NCBI GenBank assembly: GCA_015061945.1
Contig: SUVP01000001.1
Span: 186,001-250,000, forward strand
Reading direction: 5' to 3'
Length of the DNA: 64,000 nt
Origin: Opitutales bacterium
GTDB taxonomy: Bacteria > Verrucomicrobiota > Verrucomicrobiia > Opitutales > Intestinicryptomonadaceae
Shown here: piece by piece, positions 37,238 to 45,814 of the stretch
How positions within the stretch are numbered: the first letter of the stretch is position 1
Layout: each line of letters begins with the position of its first letter
The notes under the pieces: generated by a model
What the model was told of the DNA's origin: nothing
Databases searched by the model: none
Seen by the model: the letters and a program-made list of their open reading frames with translations, nothing else
Translations under genes and position numbers: made by a program

Positions 37238-39008
37238 AATAATACTTACTTTTTTAATCGCACACGCAACACTATTTGCACTCGCACTTGAAAATGCGAC
37301 ACTTTACATCACAAAGTTAAATGGTGATGTCGAAGAACGTCGCGTTAAGTTAGAGAAAATCGAAGAAAATATTTGGAGATTTAAATTACCCAAAGAACAA
37401 ATTTCTAAAGATACAAAGTATATATCCATCTTGAACGATTGGGCGATTGCACGCAAAGGCGAAGACGGATTTTTCCTTACCCAACAAGGCGAATATGGTA
37501 CGTTTCGACAAGACGAAGGCAAAGTTGAAGTAAAACGACAACCTGTGCAAGTTTTCGGAATGAAAACGCCAAGAGGCTGTTTTGCGTCGATAATTAAAGG
37601 TCTTAAATTAGAATACACGCAATTTGTTGATATCAAAAATGGAGTCTACAAAATGTATCCACGCTTCGATATTGCCGATATTGAATTTGCCCCATACGAA
37701 GACATCATTATAGATTTCTACAAACTAACACCTGAAAAATCTAATTACTCGGCAATAGCCGAAGTTTATCGCAATTACGTTTTATCAACCGGTAAAGTGA
37801 TTCCGCTTTCCGAAAGAATTAAAGGCAATCCGACACTGAAAAATTCAGCTGAAACAATGTTCGTGCGAATAAAATTCGGGCGTTGCGACCGTCGTTCAGC
37901 ACCAAGCAAAAAATGGAAACAAGCTGGATACAAACCGAAAATGGTTGTCGACCACACTTTTGATGACGCAAAAAAAATTATGCAGAATCTGAAAAATCTG
38001 GGTATGGATGATGTAGAAATCTGCTTTGTCGGTTGGCATAAAGATGGACACGACGGACCTTTCCCTGATTTATTCCCTGTTCCCAGCGAATTTGGTGGCG
38101 AAGAAAAAATGAAAGAAGCTGTTGCGTTCGGTAAATCACTCGGATACAGAATGACCGTTCATACAAATCACCACAACTATTACGCACACGCAAAACGATT
38201 CAATCCCGACTACACAAATAAAAATCCGGACGGCTCATTGCGTGTTTACAGATATTGGCCCGGAGGTAAAGCATATCACTCATGCTTCAAAACTGTCTTG
38301 GATAAATATCTCGACGAAGACATAAAACGATTGAAAGAAATTGGAATCAATGGAACCTATCACGTTGATGTGACAAGCGTACGCAAGCCGACACAATGTT
38401 GCAACAAATTGCATCCTCTCAACAAACAACAAATGGCAGATGTGCAAAATGAAATCGGTAGAAAACTGCGTAAACACTTTGGCGGATTTAGCTCTGAAGG
38501 CAAAATGGATCACGTTGCAGAAACGCTCGACTACGGTCTCTACACCCGTTGGACCGCAACTTATTTACGCAACAATGCTATCGATAAAGATGTCCCCTTG
38601 AATGAACTTGTATACAACGGGATAATTTTGAGTAATCCATATTATGCCACTATCGATGCACCATACGAACGCAAAAAAACAGAAAGACTTTCTGACGCAA
38701 ACAAACCTTACTCAATTATGGGTACGCCAACAAAAGCGTGCTTAAAAGTTATTGAATGGGGAGGTCGCCCTACATTCTACTACATAGATTATTCCAACCT
38801 AAAACCTATGCTCGATTTTTATCAAGAGTGGCAAAAGCTAAAATATCTTCAATATCATTTTATGATATTCCACGATGAAATTTCTCAAGACGTATTTGTA
38901 TCAAAATGGAGTAATGGCGATGAAATTATTACAAATTACTCCGACAAAATTTTCTCTTATAAAAATCAAAAAGTAGAGCCACTCTCTTATCGACTCTACA
39001 AAAAATAA
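37227..39008 (+). CDS. Secreted TIM-barrel glycoside hydrolase-like protein (DUF5696-type)
   Basis: 593 residues with a signal peptide (M-I-N-K-I-I-L-T-F, ending L-F-A-L-A). An N-terminal beta domain (about 22-190) is followed by a barrel with D-V-E-I-C-F-V-G-W-H-K-D-G-H-D-G, G-Y-R-M-T-V-H-T-N-H-H-N-Y-Y and Y-H-V-D-V-T-S strands, and F-S-S-E-G-K-M-D. This pattern resembles DUF5696/GH101-like proteins of host-associated bacteria, but I cannot fix the family. The Asp in H-V-D-V and the Glu in S-S-E-G are plausible catalytic residues. It starts inside the end of the upstream hydrolase gene, so the two are translationally coupled. Confidence 0.75.
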   Translation: MINKIILTFLIAHATLFALALENATLYITKLNGDVEERRVKLEKIEENIWRFKLPKEQISKDTKYISILNDWAIARKGEDGFFLTQQGEYGTFRQDEGKVEVKRQPVQVFGMKTPRGCFASIIKGLKLEYTQFVDIKNGVYKMYPRFDIADIEFAPYEDIIIDFYKLTPEKSNYSAIAEVYRNYVLSTGKVIPLSERIKGNPTLKNSAETMFVRIKFGRCDRRSAPSKKWKQAGYKPKMVVDHTFDDAKKIMQNLKNLGMDDVEICFVGWHKDGHDGPFPDLFPVPSEFGGEEKMKEAVAFGKSLGYRMTVHTNHHNYYAHAKRFNPDYTNKNPDGSLRVYRYWPGGKAYHSCFKTVLDKYLDEDIKRLKEIGINGTYHVDVTSVRKPTQCCNKLHPLNKQQMADVQNEIGRKLRKHFGGFSSEGKMDHVAETLDYGLYTRWTATYLRNNAIDKDVPLNELVYNGIILSNPYYATIDAPYERKKTERLSDANKPYSIMGTPTKACLKVIEWGGRPTFYYIDYSNLKPMLDFYQEWQKLKYLQYHFMIFHDEISQDVFVSKWSNGDEIITNYSDKIFSYKNQKVEPLSYRLYKK

Positions 39009-39009
39009 A

Positions 39010-39036
39010 AAAACGGTTTCGTTATGAAACCGTTTC
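39010..39036 (-). terminator. Terminator of hemD, with the stop codon in its loop
   Basis: Read on the minus strand, AAACGGTTTC pairs with GAAACCGTTT around a short loop and is followed by a T-rich run. The 5' arm is made of the last four codons of hemD and its TAA stop lies in the loop. The plus-strand side has no T run, so it serves hemD only. Confidence 0.8.
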
Positions 39037-39792
39037 AATCGCCTTGAGAACGTCTTGTGGATATGGCGTTGCAGATTCAATTGCAACTTTCATTCCATAC
39101 TTTTTCACAGCTTCGCTCGTTCTCGGTCCAATCGACACAATCTTCGGTTTTACCGAAGACGACGAAAGACTCAAATTATCTACATTTTTGACGAAGCTTT
39201 CAACTGCCGATGGGCTTGCAAAGACGATTACATCGGCACCACCCTTGCGAAAATCTTTTACTGCACTCGACGTGCTATCGACCATTGCACCTTCTGTTTT
39301 GTAAACTTCGAGTGCATCTACAATAGCATTGTTTTTTTCGAGAACATCGAACAAACCTTTGCCTGCAAGATTCCCGATAATGCACAAAATTTTCAGATTT
39401 TCCAACGACTCATATTCAGCCATTGCCTTGCCCATTTCCTCGCCAGTCGAGATTTGGGGGATAACATCGCTATGCAAAAAATACTTTTTCAATTCTTTAG
39501 CAGTCGATTCCCCAACGCATGCGATGCGAGAAAATCCGAGCGAGCGGATGTCGTCAAAATGTTTCAAAAATTCTTTAAAAAATCCACGCACGCCGTTGAC
39601 ACTCGAAAACGTCAACCAATCGTATCGTCCCATTTCATTGAAAACATCTTTGACATCAGATGCGTCCGATTCCAACGTTATTTTGATGAGTGGAATTTCG
39701 AGAACATCAAACCCTGCTTCAGCCAAGATATCCGCAAGCACTGCGTTATCTTCACGAGTAAGCAAAACTCTTTTTGATTTTGTCTTTGCCAT
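39022..39792 (-). CDS. hemD: Uroporphyrinogen-III synthase
   Basis: 256 residues from the ATG ending at 39792; 22 extra codons upstream overlap the M42 gene and do not fit the family. The protein opens with R-V-L-L-T-R-E and I-P-L-I-K-I, and has W-L-T-F-S-S-V-N-G-V-R-G-F-F, A-C-V-G-E-S-T-A-K-E-L, D-V-I-V-F-A-S-P-S-A-V-E-S-F and S-I-G-P-R-T-S-E-A-V-K-K-Y-G, all typical of HemD. It closes the tetrapyrrole ring for haem synthesis, needed for the cytochromes in this window. It is the last gene of the 43691-39022 minus-strand group; no other hem gene is nearby. Confidence 0.93.
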   Translation of the reverse strand: MAKTKSKRVLLTREDNAVLADILAEAGFDVLEIPLIKITLESDASDVKDVFNEMGRYDWLTFSSVNGVRGFFKEFLKHFDDIRSLGFSRIACVGESTAKELKKYFLHSDVIPQISTGEEMGKAMAEYESLENLKILCIIGNLAGKGLFDVLEKNNAIVDALEVYKTEGAMVDSTSSAVKDFRKGGADVIVFASPSAVESFVKNVDNLSLSSSSVKPKIVSIGPRTSEAVKKYGMKVAIESATPYPQDVLKAIETVS

Positions 39793-39794
39793 TT

Positions 39795-40844
39795 TTAGAA
39801 AGTGAAGTCGTCTGAATTTTTTAATGATTTTGCGAAAACTTCCAAAAGTTGAACGCACGCTTCGATATCATCGAGCGACGCTACTTCGGCTGGAGTGTGC
39901 ATATAACGAAGTGGGATGCCAACCAACCCAGTTGCAACACCACCACGAGTTGTCTGCAACACACGTGCGTCTGTACCAGTCGGACGCCCGTCCGCCGCAA
40001 TTTGATATGGAATGTTCGACATCTTCGCACAATCGACAAGCCTATCAAAAACTTTCGGATTGATATTCGGTCCTCTTGTGATAACAACGCCACCACCGAG
40101 TTTAATATATCCAAAACGTTGCTTGTTGCAACTTGGGAAGTCTGTTGCATGGTCGACATCAATCGCAATACCAACATCTGGATTTACTGCAAATGCCGAT
40201 GTCCACGCACCACGAGTCCCTATTTCTTCTTGAGTTGTCGCAACGCTTACAAGTTTAAACTCTGGCTTTTGTTCCGACTTCGCCAAACGACGCATCGCTT
40301 CAAACGCACAATAACAACCAGCTCTGTCGTCGAACGCACGTGCCGCACATTTATTATTTGAAAGTTGATGAACTGCTGTGTCGTAAACCACTGCGTCGCC
40401 AATTTCGACGAGCTCTCGAGCTTCTTCGCCCGACGACGCACCAATATCAATCCACACACCGTGTGTTTCTGGAACTTCCTTACGTTCTTTTGCGTCCATC
40501 AAGTGAATTGCACGCTTACCAGTTACGCCATAGACGTATCCTTTGCGAGTCAAAATAATCACACGTCTACCTGAAAGCATAACGTTATCGTGTCCGCCGA
40601 GCTGTTCAAAGAAGATAAAACCGCTGTCATCGATGTACGAAACGATGAATCCAATTTCGTCCATATGCCCAGCAAACATCAAGGTTTTTTCGCCATTGCC
40701 AAGCTCTGCAATACGGTTGCCCAAAACGTCACGTCGGACAGAATCGGCACAATCGGCTACATAGCGTTCTACAATATCTGCTGCCTCGCGTTCTGCACCT
40801 GTCGGGGAGCGAGACGCCAATAAATCAGCCAAAAATTTGTTCAT
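39795..40844 (-). CDS. M42-family metalloaminopeptidase
   Basis: 349 residues from the ATG ending at 40844, which is preceded by AAGGA; the ATG six codons upstream would translate that site. Metal ligands of the co-catalytic dizinc site are visible: H in F-A-G-H-M-D (about 60), D in A-F-D-D-R (about 177), the E-E pair in T-T-Q-E-E-I-G, D in A-I-D-V-D-H and the last H in R-Y-M-H-T-P. M42 enzymes form large tetrahedral aminopeptidase assemblies that degrade peptides in the cytoplasm. It lies three bases from hemD. Confidence 0.94.
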   Translation of the reverse strand: MNKFLADLLASRSPTGAEREAADIVERYVADCADSVRRDVLGNRIAELGNGEKTLMFAGHMDEIGFIVSYIDDSGFIFFEQLGGHDNVMLSGRRVIILTRKGYVYGVTGKRAIHLMDAKERKEVPETHGVWIDIGASSGEEARELVEIGDAVVYDTAVHQLSNNKCAARAFDDRAGCYCAFEAMRRLAKSEQKPEFKLVSVATTQEEIGTRGAWTSAFAVNPDVGIAIDVDHATDFPSCNKQRFGYIKLGGGVVITRGPNINPKVFDRLVDCAKMSNIPYQIAADGRPTGTDARVLQTTRGGVATGLVGIPLRYMHTPAEVASLDDIEACVQLLEVFAKSLKNSDDFTF

Positions 40845-40901
40845 TTCAAATTTTCCTTCCATAATTTTTTATCGAAAATATTTTACAAACCGAAAATCGA
40901 T

Positions 40902-42152
40902 TTACTTGTCGTCGCCACGCAACTGACCAATAGCAATGCCTGTGAGCTTGTAAGAAATTAAGCCCAAGTCGTACTCAGAACCACCGAAGTGGAATGTGCG
41001 TTGAATGTGGAACTGACTCTTCCCTGCGTCGAGCGAAAGTGCTGGCGAGTGAGTCGAGATTTCATAGAATGGGTCTGCCACAACCGAAGTTTTCGCAAGT
41101 GGACCATTGTTGTAGACGCTAATTGCATCGCCATTGAAACGTGCTGTATTTCCACGCCACGAGTTGCGTAAATAAGCACGTGTTGAGTCAGCTGGCTTTA
41201 TGTATAAGATTACAGTCAAAACTTGATTTTTTGCATCGTACGAAACAACAATACCTTCGCTTCGTTTAGCCGAAACGCCGAAACCAGCCATCTTTCTGCC
41301 ATCTGCATTAAACGATATATACGATGGGTCGATAAGCATACGGCCGTCGCCCGTTGCCGATTCATCCATAAAATCTTCACGAACAATTTCGCCGAGTTGC
41401 GAGACTTCTCCAGCTCTGTACGGAATAAACACACGAACTTTTTTGTTCGCATTAAAGCAAGATTGCACGCTGATATTCAAAAGCCCCGAGTTAATTGTCC
41501 ACTTCGATTTTCCGAGATTTGTAAGTTTATTGAAAGATTGGAAACCAACCAATTTTACGGTCGATGGGATTTCTATTCCCAAAATTTCCGAAACTTGCGA
41601 ACGATTCAAGACAGTGATTTCACGTTCAGCTCGCACGACAAAACATTGACCTTTTGCATTTTCAAAATCTGCATTTTTCTCAAACTTTGCTTGAGTCTTT
41701 GACGATGCCACAAGCTTCCATGGGTCGAGCGAGAAACCAGCTGGGGCACGCCAATTTTCAGACGAAAAACTTGCACCTTGCGGGAAGAAAATCGAATAGT
41801 CGCCACCTTGCGGACCGACCCAAAATCTGTCTTCGCCACCTACTTGATAAGTTTGCAAGCCGATTTTATTATCAGCTAAAAGCTCGTGATTTATCCAGCC
41901 GAGCGACGGACCTTCGACTCCCCCAAAAGTTGAAGTAAGAATTCTTCCTTGATATTTTGGGGAGACAGCGACCAACGAATCGCCCTCGCCGAGAATAAGG
42001 ACGTCAGATTTGTATTGAGAAAAGAATTTCAAGTCTTGCCCGAATGCGAGAAGATTTTGTTCAGCCTTATCGAGCGATGCTTCTTTAATTATACCACAAC
42101 CGCCCAACGCAGAGGCGATTGCAACAAGAGCCAATAGATAAAAATTTTTCAT
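40902..42152 (-). CDS. Lipoprotein of unknown function (DUF6786-like)
   Basis: 416 residues from the ATG ending at 42152, which gives a lipoprotein signal peptide with lipobox L-G-G-C (Cys about 19). The frame opens 13 codons earlier, in a stretch that is not signal-like. The mature part is beta-rich with W-I-N-H-E-L, F-W-V-G-P-Q-G-G, G-F-Q-S-F-N-K-L-T-N and a closing H-F-G-G-S-E motif. This pattern resembles DUF6786 proteins that I associate with carbohydrate-related loci, possibly with a galactose mutarotase-like fold. That link is tentative. It lies downstream of putP on the same strand. Confidence 0.7.
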   Translation of the reverse strand: MKNFYLLALVAIASALGGCGIIKEASLDKAEQNLLAFGQDLKFFSQYKSDVLILGEGDSLVAVSPKYQGRILTSTFGGVEGPSLGWINHELLADNKIGLQTYQVGGEDRFWVGPQGGDYSIFFPQGASFSSENWRAPAGFSLDPWKLVASSKTQAKFEKNADFENAKGQCFVVRAEREITVLNRSQVSEILGIEIPSTVKLVGFQSFNKLTNLGKSKWTINSGLLNISVQSCFNANKKVRVFIPYRAGEVSQLGEIVREDFMDESATGDGRMLIDPSYISFNADGRKMAGFGVSAKRSEGIVVSYDAKNQVLTVILYIKPADSTRAYLRNSWRGNTARFNGDAISVYNNGPLAKTSVVADPFYEISTHSPALSLDAGKSQFHIQRTFHFGGSEYDLGLISYKLTGIAIGQLRGDDK

Positions 42153-42212
42153 TCCAAATAAATTGTCATATCCGCCCCCACACTTCAACACTTTTTTATT
42201 TCACTTTTGTGC

Positions 42213-43691
42213 TTATTTATCGTGCAAAGTTGAAAGCATTTTGTCGAACTGATTTAAGATGTGCGTATTTCTTTGTGGAAAGAATTTTGATATCATATAA
42301 ATCGTGATTATCCCAGCGATGAACGCAGGCATAATTTCGTAAAGATATTTTCCAAGTCCAGAAAAATTCCATAACAACATCACTATTGTACCCACAAGCA
42401 TCCCGCAAAGAGCCGATTGATAGGTCATCCGACGCATATAAAGCGACATAACTACTACTGGACCAAACGCTGCTCCAAATCCGCCCCACGCAAATGTTAC
42501 AAGCGAAAATATCGTCTCATTCGGATTCAATGCCAATATGCATGCTACAAAAGTTATCCCTGTAACCAAAAATCTGTTCACCAACAAAAGCTCTTTTTCG
42601 CTCGCATTTTTTCTCACAACAAATGCGTAAAAATCTTGTGCAAGTGCCGTCGACGACGCCAACAGTTGCGAGTCTATAGTCGACATAATCGCAGCGAGAA
42701 TCGCAGCAAGAATCAATCCGCCAATCCATGGGTTGAAGAAATCCATCGCCATTTTGATGAAGATTTTTTCGCTATCTTGCGTCGACAAAACAGGATTGTC
42801 GTAAATGGGAATCGCAAAAAGCCCAATAATTACTGCCATCGCAAGAGAAATAATAACCCATATCAACGCAATATTCGCCGACTTCGACAATTCTTTGTGC
42901 GACGAAATACTCATAAATCGACTCAAGATGTGTGGTTGCCCAAAATATCCAAAGCCCCACGCACTCATTGATATAATCGATAACAACCCGAGCCACCCAG
43001 ACTCTTTCGGGAAAATCGAAAGCGATAAATCCCGAGCTTTACAAGTTTCTTGCAAGGCATTTTCAGGCGTGTGCATATACGCAACCACCGGAACGATAAT
43101 CAGTGCGAAGAACATAAACGCACCTTGAATCATATCAGTCTTGCAAACGGCTTGATACCCTCCGAGCAAAGTATACGCAAGGATTACCCCAGCCCCCAAC
43201 AAGACAGCAAGAGTGTAATCGATATTGAACATCGAGTCGAAAAGTTTTCCGGTTGCGACGAGTCCACTCCCTGCATAAATCGTAAAAAATCCGAGAGTGA
43301 TGAACGCAGCAATCAGACGCAATACGCCCGACTTATCGTCAAATCGATTCGAGAAGAACGACGATATCGTAAGGCTTTGTGTCAATTCAGTGTAAATGCG
43401 GAGTCGTTTTGAGATTAGGAACCAATTCAGAGCCGTTCCGACAAAAAGCCCGATAGCGATCCAAATATTGCAAAGCCCAGAAATATATACGACTCCAGGA
43501 AGTCCCATAAGGAGCCAACCGCTCATATCGCTTGCCTGAGCCGAGAGGGCAGTTACCCAACTCCCCATCGATCGACCGCCCAAGACATAACCATCAACCG
43601 TACCTTTTTTCTCAATACACGACACCCCGATAAAAATCATCATCGCCAGATAAAGAGCAAACATTATATATAAAGGAAAAATATCATTCAT
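42213..43691 (-). CDS. putP: Sodium:proline symporter family transporter
   Basis: 492 residues; the ATG ending at 43691 follows GAGGGG at close spacing. There are about 13 membrane helices. Family motifs of the sodium:solute symporters can be seen: G-Y-V-L-G-G-R-S-M-G-S-W-V-T-A-L-S-A-Q-A-S-D-M-S-G-W near residues 35-60 (in PutP this includes the sodium site), then A-Y-T-L-L-G-G-Y-Q-A-V and A-A-I-M-S-T-I-D-S-Q-L-L. PutP takes up proline with sodium. The residues favour proline over sugars, but this is inferred. It is the first gene of a minus-strand group of four. Confidence 0.9.
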   Translation of the reverse strand: MNDIFPLYIMFALYLAMMIFIGVSCIEKKGTVDGYVLGGRSMGSWVTALSAQASDMSGWLLMGLPGVVYISGLCNIWIAIGLFVGTALNWFLISKRLRIYTELTQSLTISSFFSNRFDDKSGVLRLIAAFITLGFFTIYAGSGLVATGKLFDSMFNIDYTLAVLLGAGVILAYTLLGGYQAVCKTDMIQGAFMFFALIIVPVVAYMHTPENALQETCKARDLSLSIFPKESGWLGLLSIISMSAWGFGYFGQPHILSRFMSISSHKELSKSANIALIWVIISLAMAVIIGLFAIPIYDNPVLSTQDSEKIFIKMAMDFFNPWIGGLILAAILAAIMSTIDSQLLASSTALAQDFYAFVVRKNASEKELLLVNRFLVTGITFVACILALNPNETIFSLVTFAWGGFGAAFGPVVVMSLYMRRMTYQSALCGMLVGTIVMLLWNFSGLGKYLYEIMPAFIAGIITIYMISKFFPQRNTHILNQFDKMLSTLHDK

Positions 43692-43808
43692 CCCCTCACC
43701 ATAGCAAACCAATCGCCATATAATCAATAAAGATTTAGAAAGAAATTATTTTAAGTTGTCCATTCTCCGATTAAAGTGGAGTTTTATTAGGTCGATAATA
43801 AACTCACC

Positions 43809-44093
43809 ATGAGAAATAAGATTAACAAAAAATTTCAGTTAGGTAAGGTTTTGATTACCAAACAACTGCACGATTTTGTGATGAAAAATAATGTCCCAAT
43901 TTTGAAATATTTGCGTCGCCATTCTGTGTGCGATTGGGGCGATGTAGACGATGACGAGTGGCTCAAAAACAATGACGCCGTCGACTCCTCGCAACCCATT
44001 ATTAGCATCTACAAATTTAACGATACAAAAATATTTATCATCACCGAAGCCGACAGAACCGCCACAACAATGCGTCTCGCCGACGATTGTTAA
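43809..44093 (+). CDS. Small conserved protein of the plasmid/mobile-element-associated type
   Basis: 94 residues. The sequence follows a widespread small family, often annotated as plasmid-related or type I restriction-associated, with Q-L-G-K-V-L-I-T at the start, a R-H-x-x-x-D-W-G-D motif (about 39-46) and the closing I-F-I-I-T-E-A-D-R-T-A-T-T. No experimental function is known to me. It stands alone, divergent from putP, and ends before a 290-bp stretch with only a doubtful small ORF. Confidence 0.75.
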   Translation: MRNKINKKFQLGKVLITKQLHDFVMKNNVPILKYLRRHSVCDWGDVDDDEWLKNNDAVDSSQPIISIYKFNDTKIFIITEADRTATTMRLADDC

Positions 44094-44126
44094 TTATTAT
44101 TATTTATTGTCAAATAATGCTATTTT

Positions 44127-44384
44127 TCAACTCCTACAATTTTCGCCCCTATTATATATCGAACACGTCCGTCTATCTTTAACTCCAAGATGCGATTTAC
44201 ACGATTTCAACTTTGGATACTCTTGACAAAATTTTAGAATAGCAGACTCTGATTGTGTTCGCAAGAGATGCTCTTGTAATTCGGCGTTCCACGGACGAGC
44301 AAATAAACCTGCGTTTTTTAACCTGCACAACAGCGTGTGTACTAACGTTAAAAATAAAAATTTTAAAGCAGTTCGGCGATTCAT
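44127..44384 (-). CDS. Doubtful small ORF with hydrophobic N terminus
   Basis: 85 codons. M-N-R-R-T-A-L-K-F-L-F-L-T-L-V-H could be a signal sequence, and the rest carries several Cys and basic residues. Codon choice includes AGG and CGG, unlike the surrounding genes, and no Shine-Dalgarno is seen. It is listed because nothing else occupies 44094-44504, but it may be chance. The 44385-44504 stretch is AT-rich and holds no other gene. Confidence 0.3.
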   Translation of the reverse strand: MNRRTALKFLFLTLVHTLLCRLKNAGLFARPWNAELQEHLLRTQSESAILKFCQEYPKLKSCKSHLGVKDRRTCSIYNRGENCRS

Positions 44385-44447
44385 AAAAAATCTCAATCTT
44401 TTTACAGTGGTTTTAAATTCAAAAACACAAAACCCCTAAAAAAAGAT

Positions 44448-44472
44448 AAAAATTTTTCAAGTTTTTATTTGC
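44448..44472 (-). terminator. Possible weak terminator of the metallophosphoesterase operon
   Basis: On the minus strand an AT-only hairpin (ATAAAAA with TTTTTAT) is followed by seven T. It lies 33-57 bp beyond the 44505 stop codon. The stem is weak because it lacks G-C pairs. Confidence 0.35.
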
Positions 44473-44504
44473 TATAAAAACGCAATATGAACATCACCGG
44501 TTGC

Positions 44505-45812
44505 CTACATCGACGCCGTATAAACAAAGTCGGGTTGCGATTTTTTGCCTGCCATATCGAAAAATTCGAGCTTGATATTTTCTTCGCTTATGTGGACAAA
44601 CATCGCCTCTTTATGCGAATTCACGACCGTCGGATAATGTACTTTTCCGTCTTCAGCGTTAACAGCTCTCATCAGTTGTGCTTTTAATTTTTCGGTTGTT
44701 CGATAAAGTTCTCGAGCGTCGCTTCCCTTCGGAAATATACAATGGCGGTGTAAGTGTCCGCAAAGTGCCATATCTATATTTGCGTCTTTCAGAACGTCAG
44801 ACAAGTGGAGATCTGTTTCGCTACGATATGCCAAATACTCGCCAACTGACGGTATATGTTGGATTGCAATTCGGTATTTCGCACTCTTAAATTCGGGAAG
44901 TTTTACAATTTCTCGCAACCACTTAACTTCTTCGTTTCGATATTTTGAATAATTGTTGAGATATTCGCCTTCTTTTGATGAATCGGGCTTATCTTCGCAA
45001 AGATCGAGGAATAAGAAAAATGCAGGTCCTGCCTTAAATGCAAAATAAGTTTTTCCTGTCGGAGTCGGGAAATATTTGAAATAGTCTTCGGCAGTTTGTC
45101 CACGAGTTTCGTGATTACCACGCAAATAGTAGACAGGCTTTACACCCTTGAGATTTTCAGCAATCACACCGACTGAACGTTTAAACAAACGTTCTTCTTC
45201 CATCATATAATTTACGGTATCGCCATTGACGACAAGAAAATCGTAATTATCGTTTGGAAATGCCTTGAACAATTTATTGATTTTCCCGACATTCTCATGG
45301 AGATCATTTACCATCGCAAACGTTAGCGTTTTGCTTTCCGTTTTTGGAAGTGTAAATTTTAGTGGAGTGCCGTCGACGTTTTTCTCGAGCGTGATTGTTT
45401 TCCCCAAGACAGTTTCGCCATATTTATCCTTTGGCGACTTCCTATAATTCCAGTACTTGATGACCTCTTTAGCGACTATCTTATAGAAGTAAGTTTTGCC
45501 ATTTTTAAGTCCGTCGATTTTTATATTGTGGATTGTCCCGACGTGTTTACGCCCTGTTAATTCGGACTCCACAAAGAGAACAGGTTCTTTAAAATCTGCA
45601 TCATCATCGCTCCAAACATAAACATCTGCGAGCGACAATTTGTTCACAGGGAACACGACAAATACGCAATCTGTACCGCCTCCGCATAGGTACGGAGTTG
45701 CTATAATTTCAAAATCTGCCGAGCTATCGGCTACAACTTTTCTTGTAGCCAATGCTTTTGCCGATGCTAAAAAAGTAGTAGCTGTTGCGAGTATAAAATT
45801 GCGTCTTAACAT
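44505..45812 (-). CDS. Tat-exported calcineurin-like metallophosphoesterase
   Basis: 435 residues. The N terminus M-L-R-R-N-F-I-L-A and hydrophobic stretch ending in A-L-A fit a twin-arginine signal. A fibronectin-like beta domain (about 30-155) precedes the phosphoesterase core. Metal motifs are M-V-N-D-L-H (D-x-H-like), V-V-N-G-D, Y-L-R-G-N-H-E, then H-I-P and C-G-H-L-H-R. This is the purple acid phosphatase-like architecture. The substrate is unknown. It starts two bases after the stop codon of the eight-heme cytochrome gene, so it belongs to that operon. Confidence 0.87.
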   Translation of the reverse strand: MLRRNFILATATTFLASAKALATRKVVADSSADFEIIATPYLCGGGTDCVFVVFPVNKLSLADVYVWSDDDADFKEPVLFVESELTGRKHVGTIHNIKIDGLKNGKTYFYKIVAKEVIKYWNYRKSPKDKYGETVLGKTITLEKNVDGTPLKFTLPKTESKTLTFAMVNDLHENVGKINKLFKAFPNDNYDFLVVNGDTVNYMMEEERLFKRSVGVIAENLKGVKPVYYLRGNHETRGQTAEDYFKYFPTPTGKTYFAFKAGPAFFLFLDLCEDKPDSSKEGEYLNNYSKYRNEEVKWLREIVKLPEFKSAKYRIAIQHIPSVGEYLAYRSETDLHLSDVLKDANIDMALCGHLHRHCIFPKGSDARELYRTTEKLKAQLMRAVNAEDGKVHYPTVVNSHKEAMFVHISEENIKLEFFDMAGKKSQPDFVYTASM

Positions 45813-45814
45813 AT

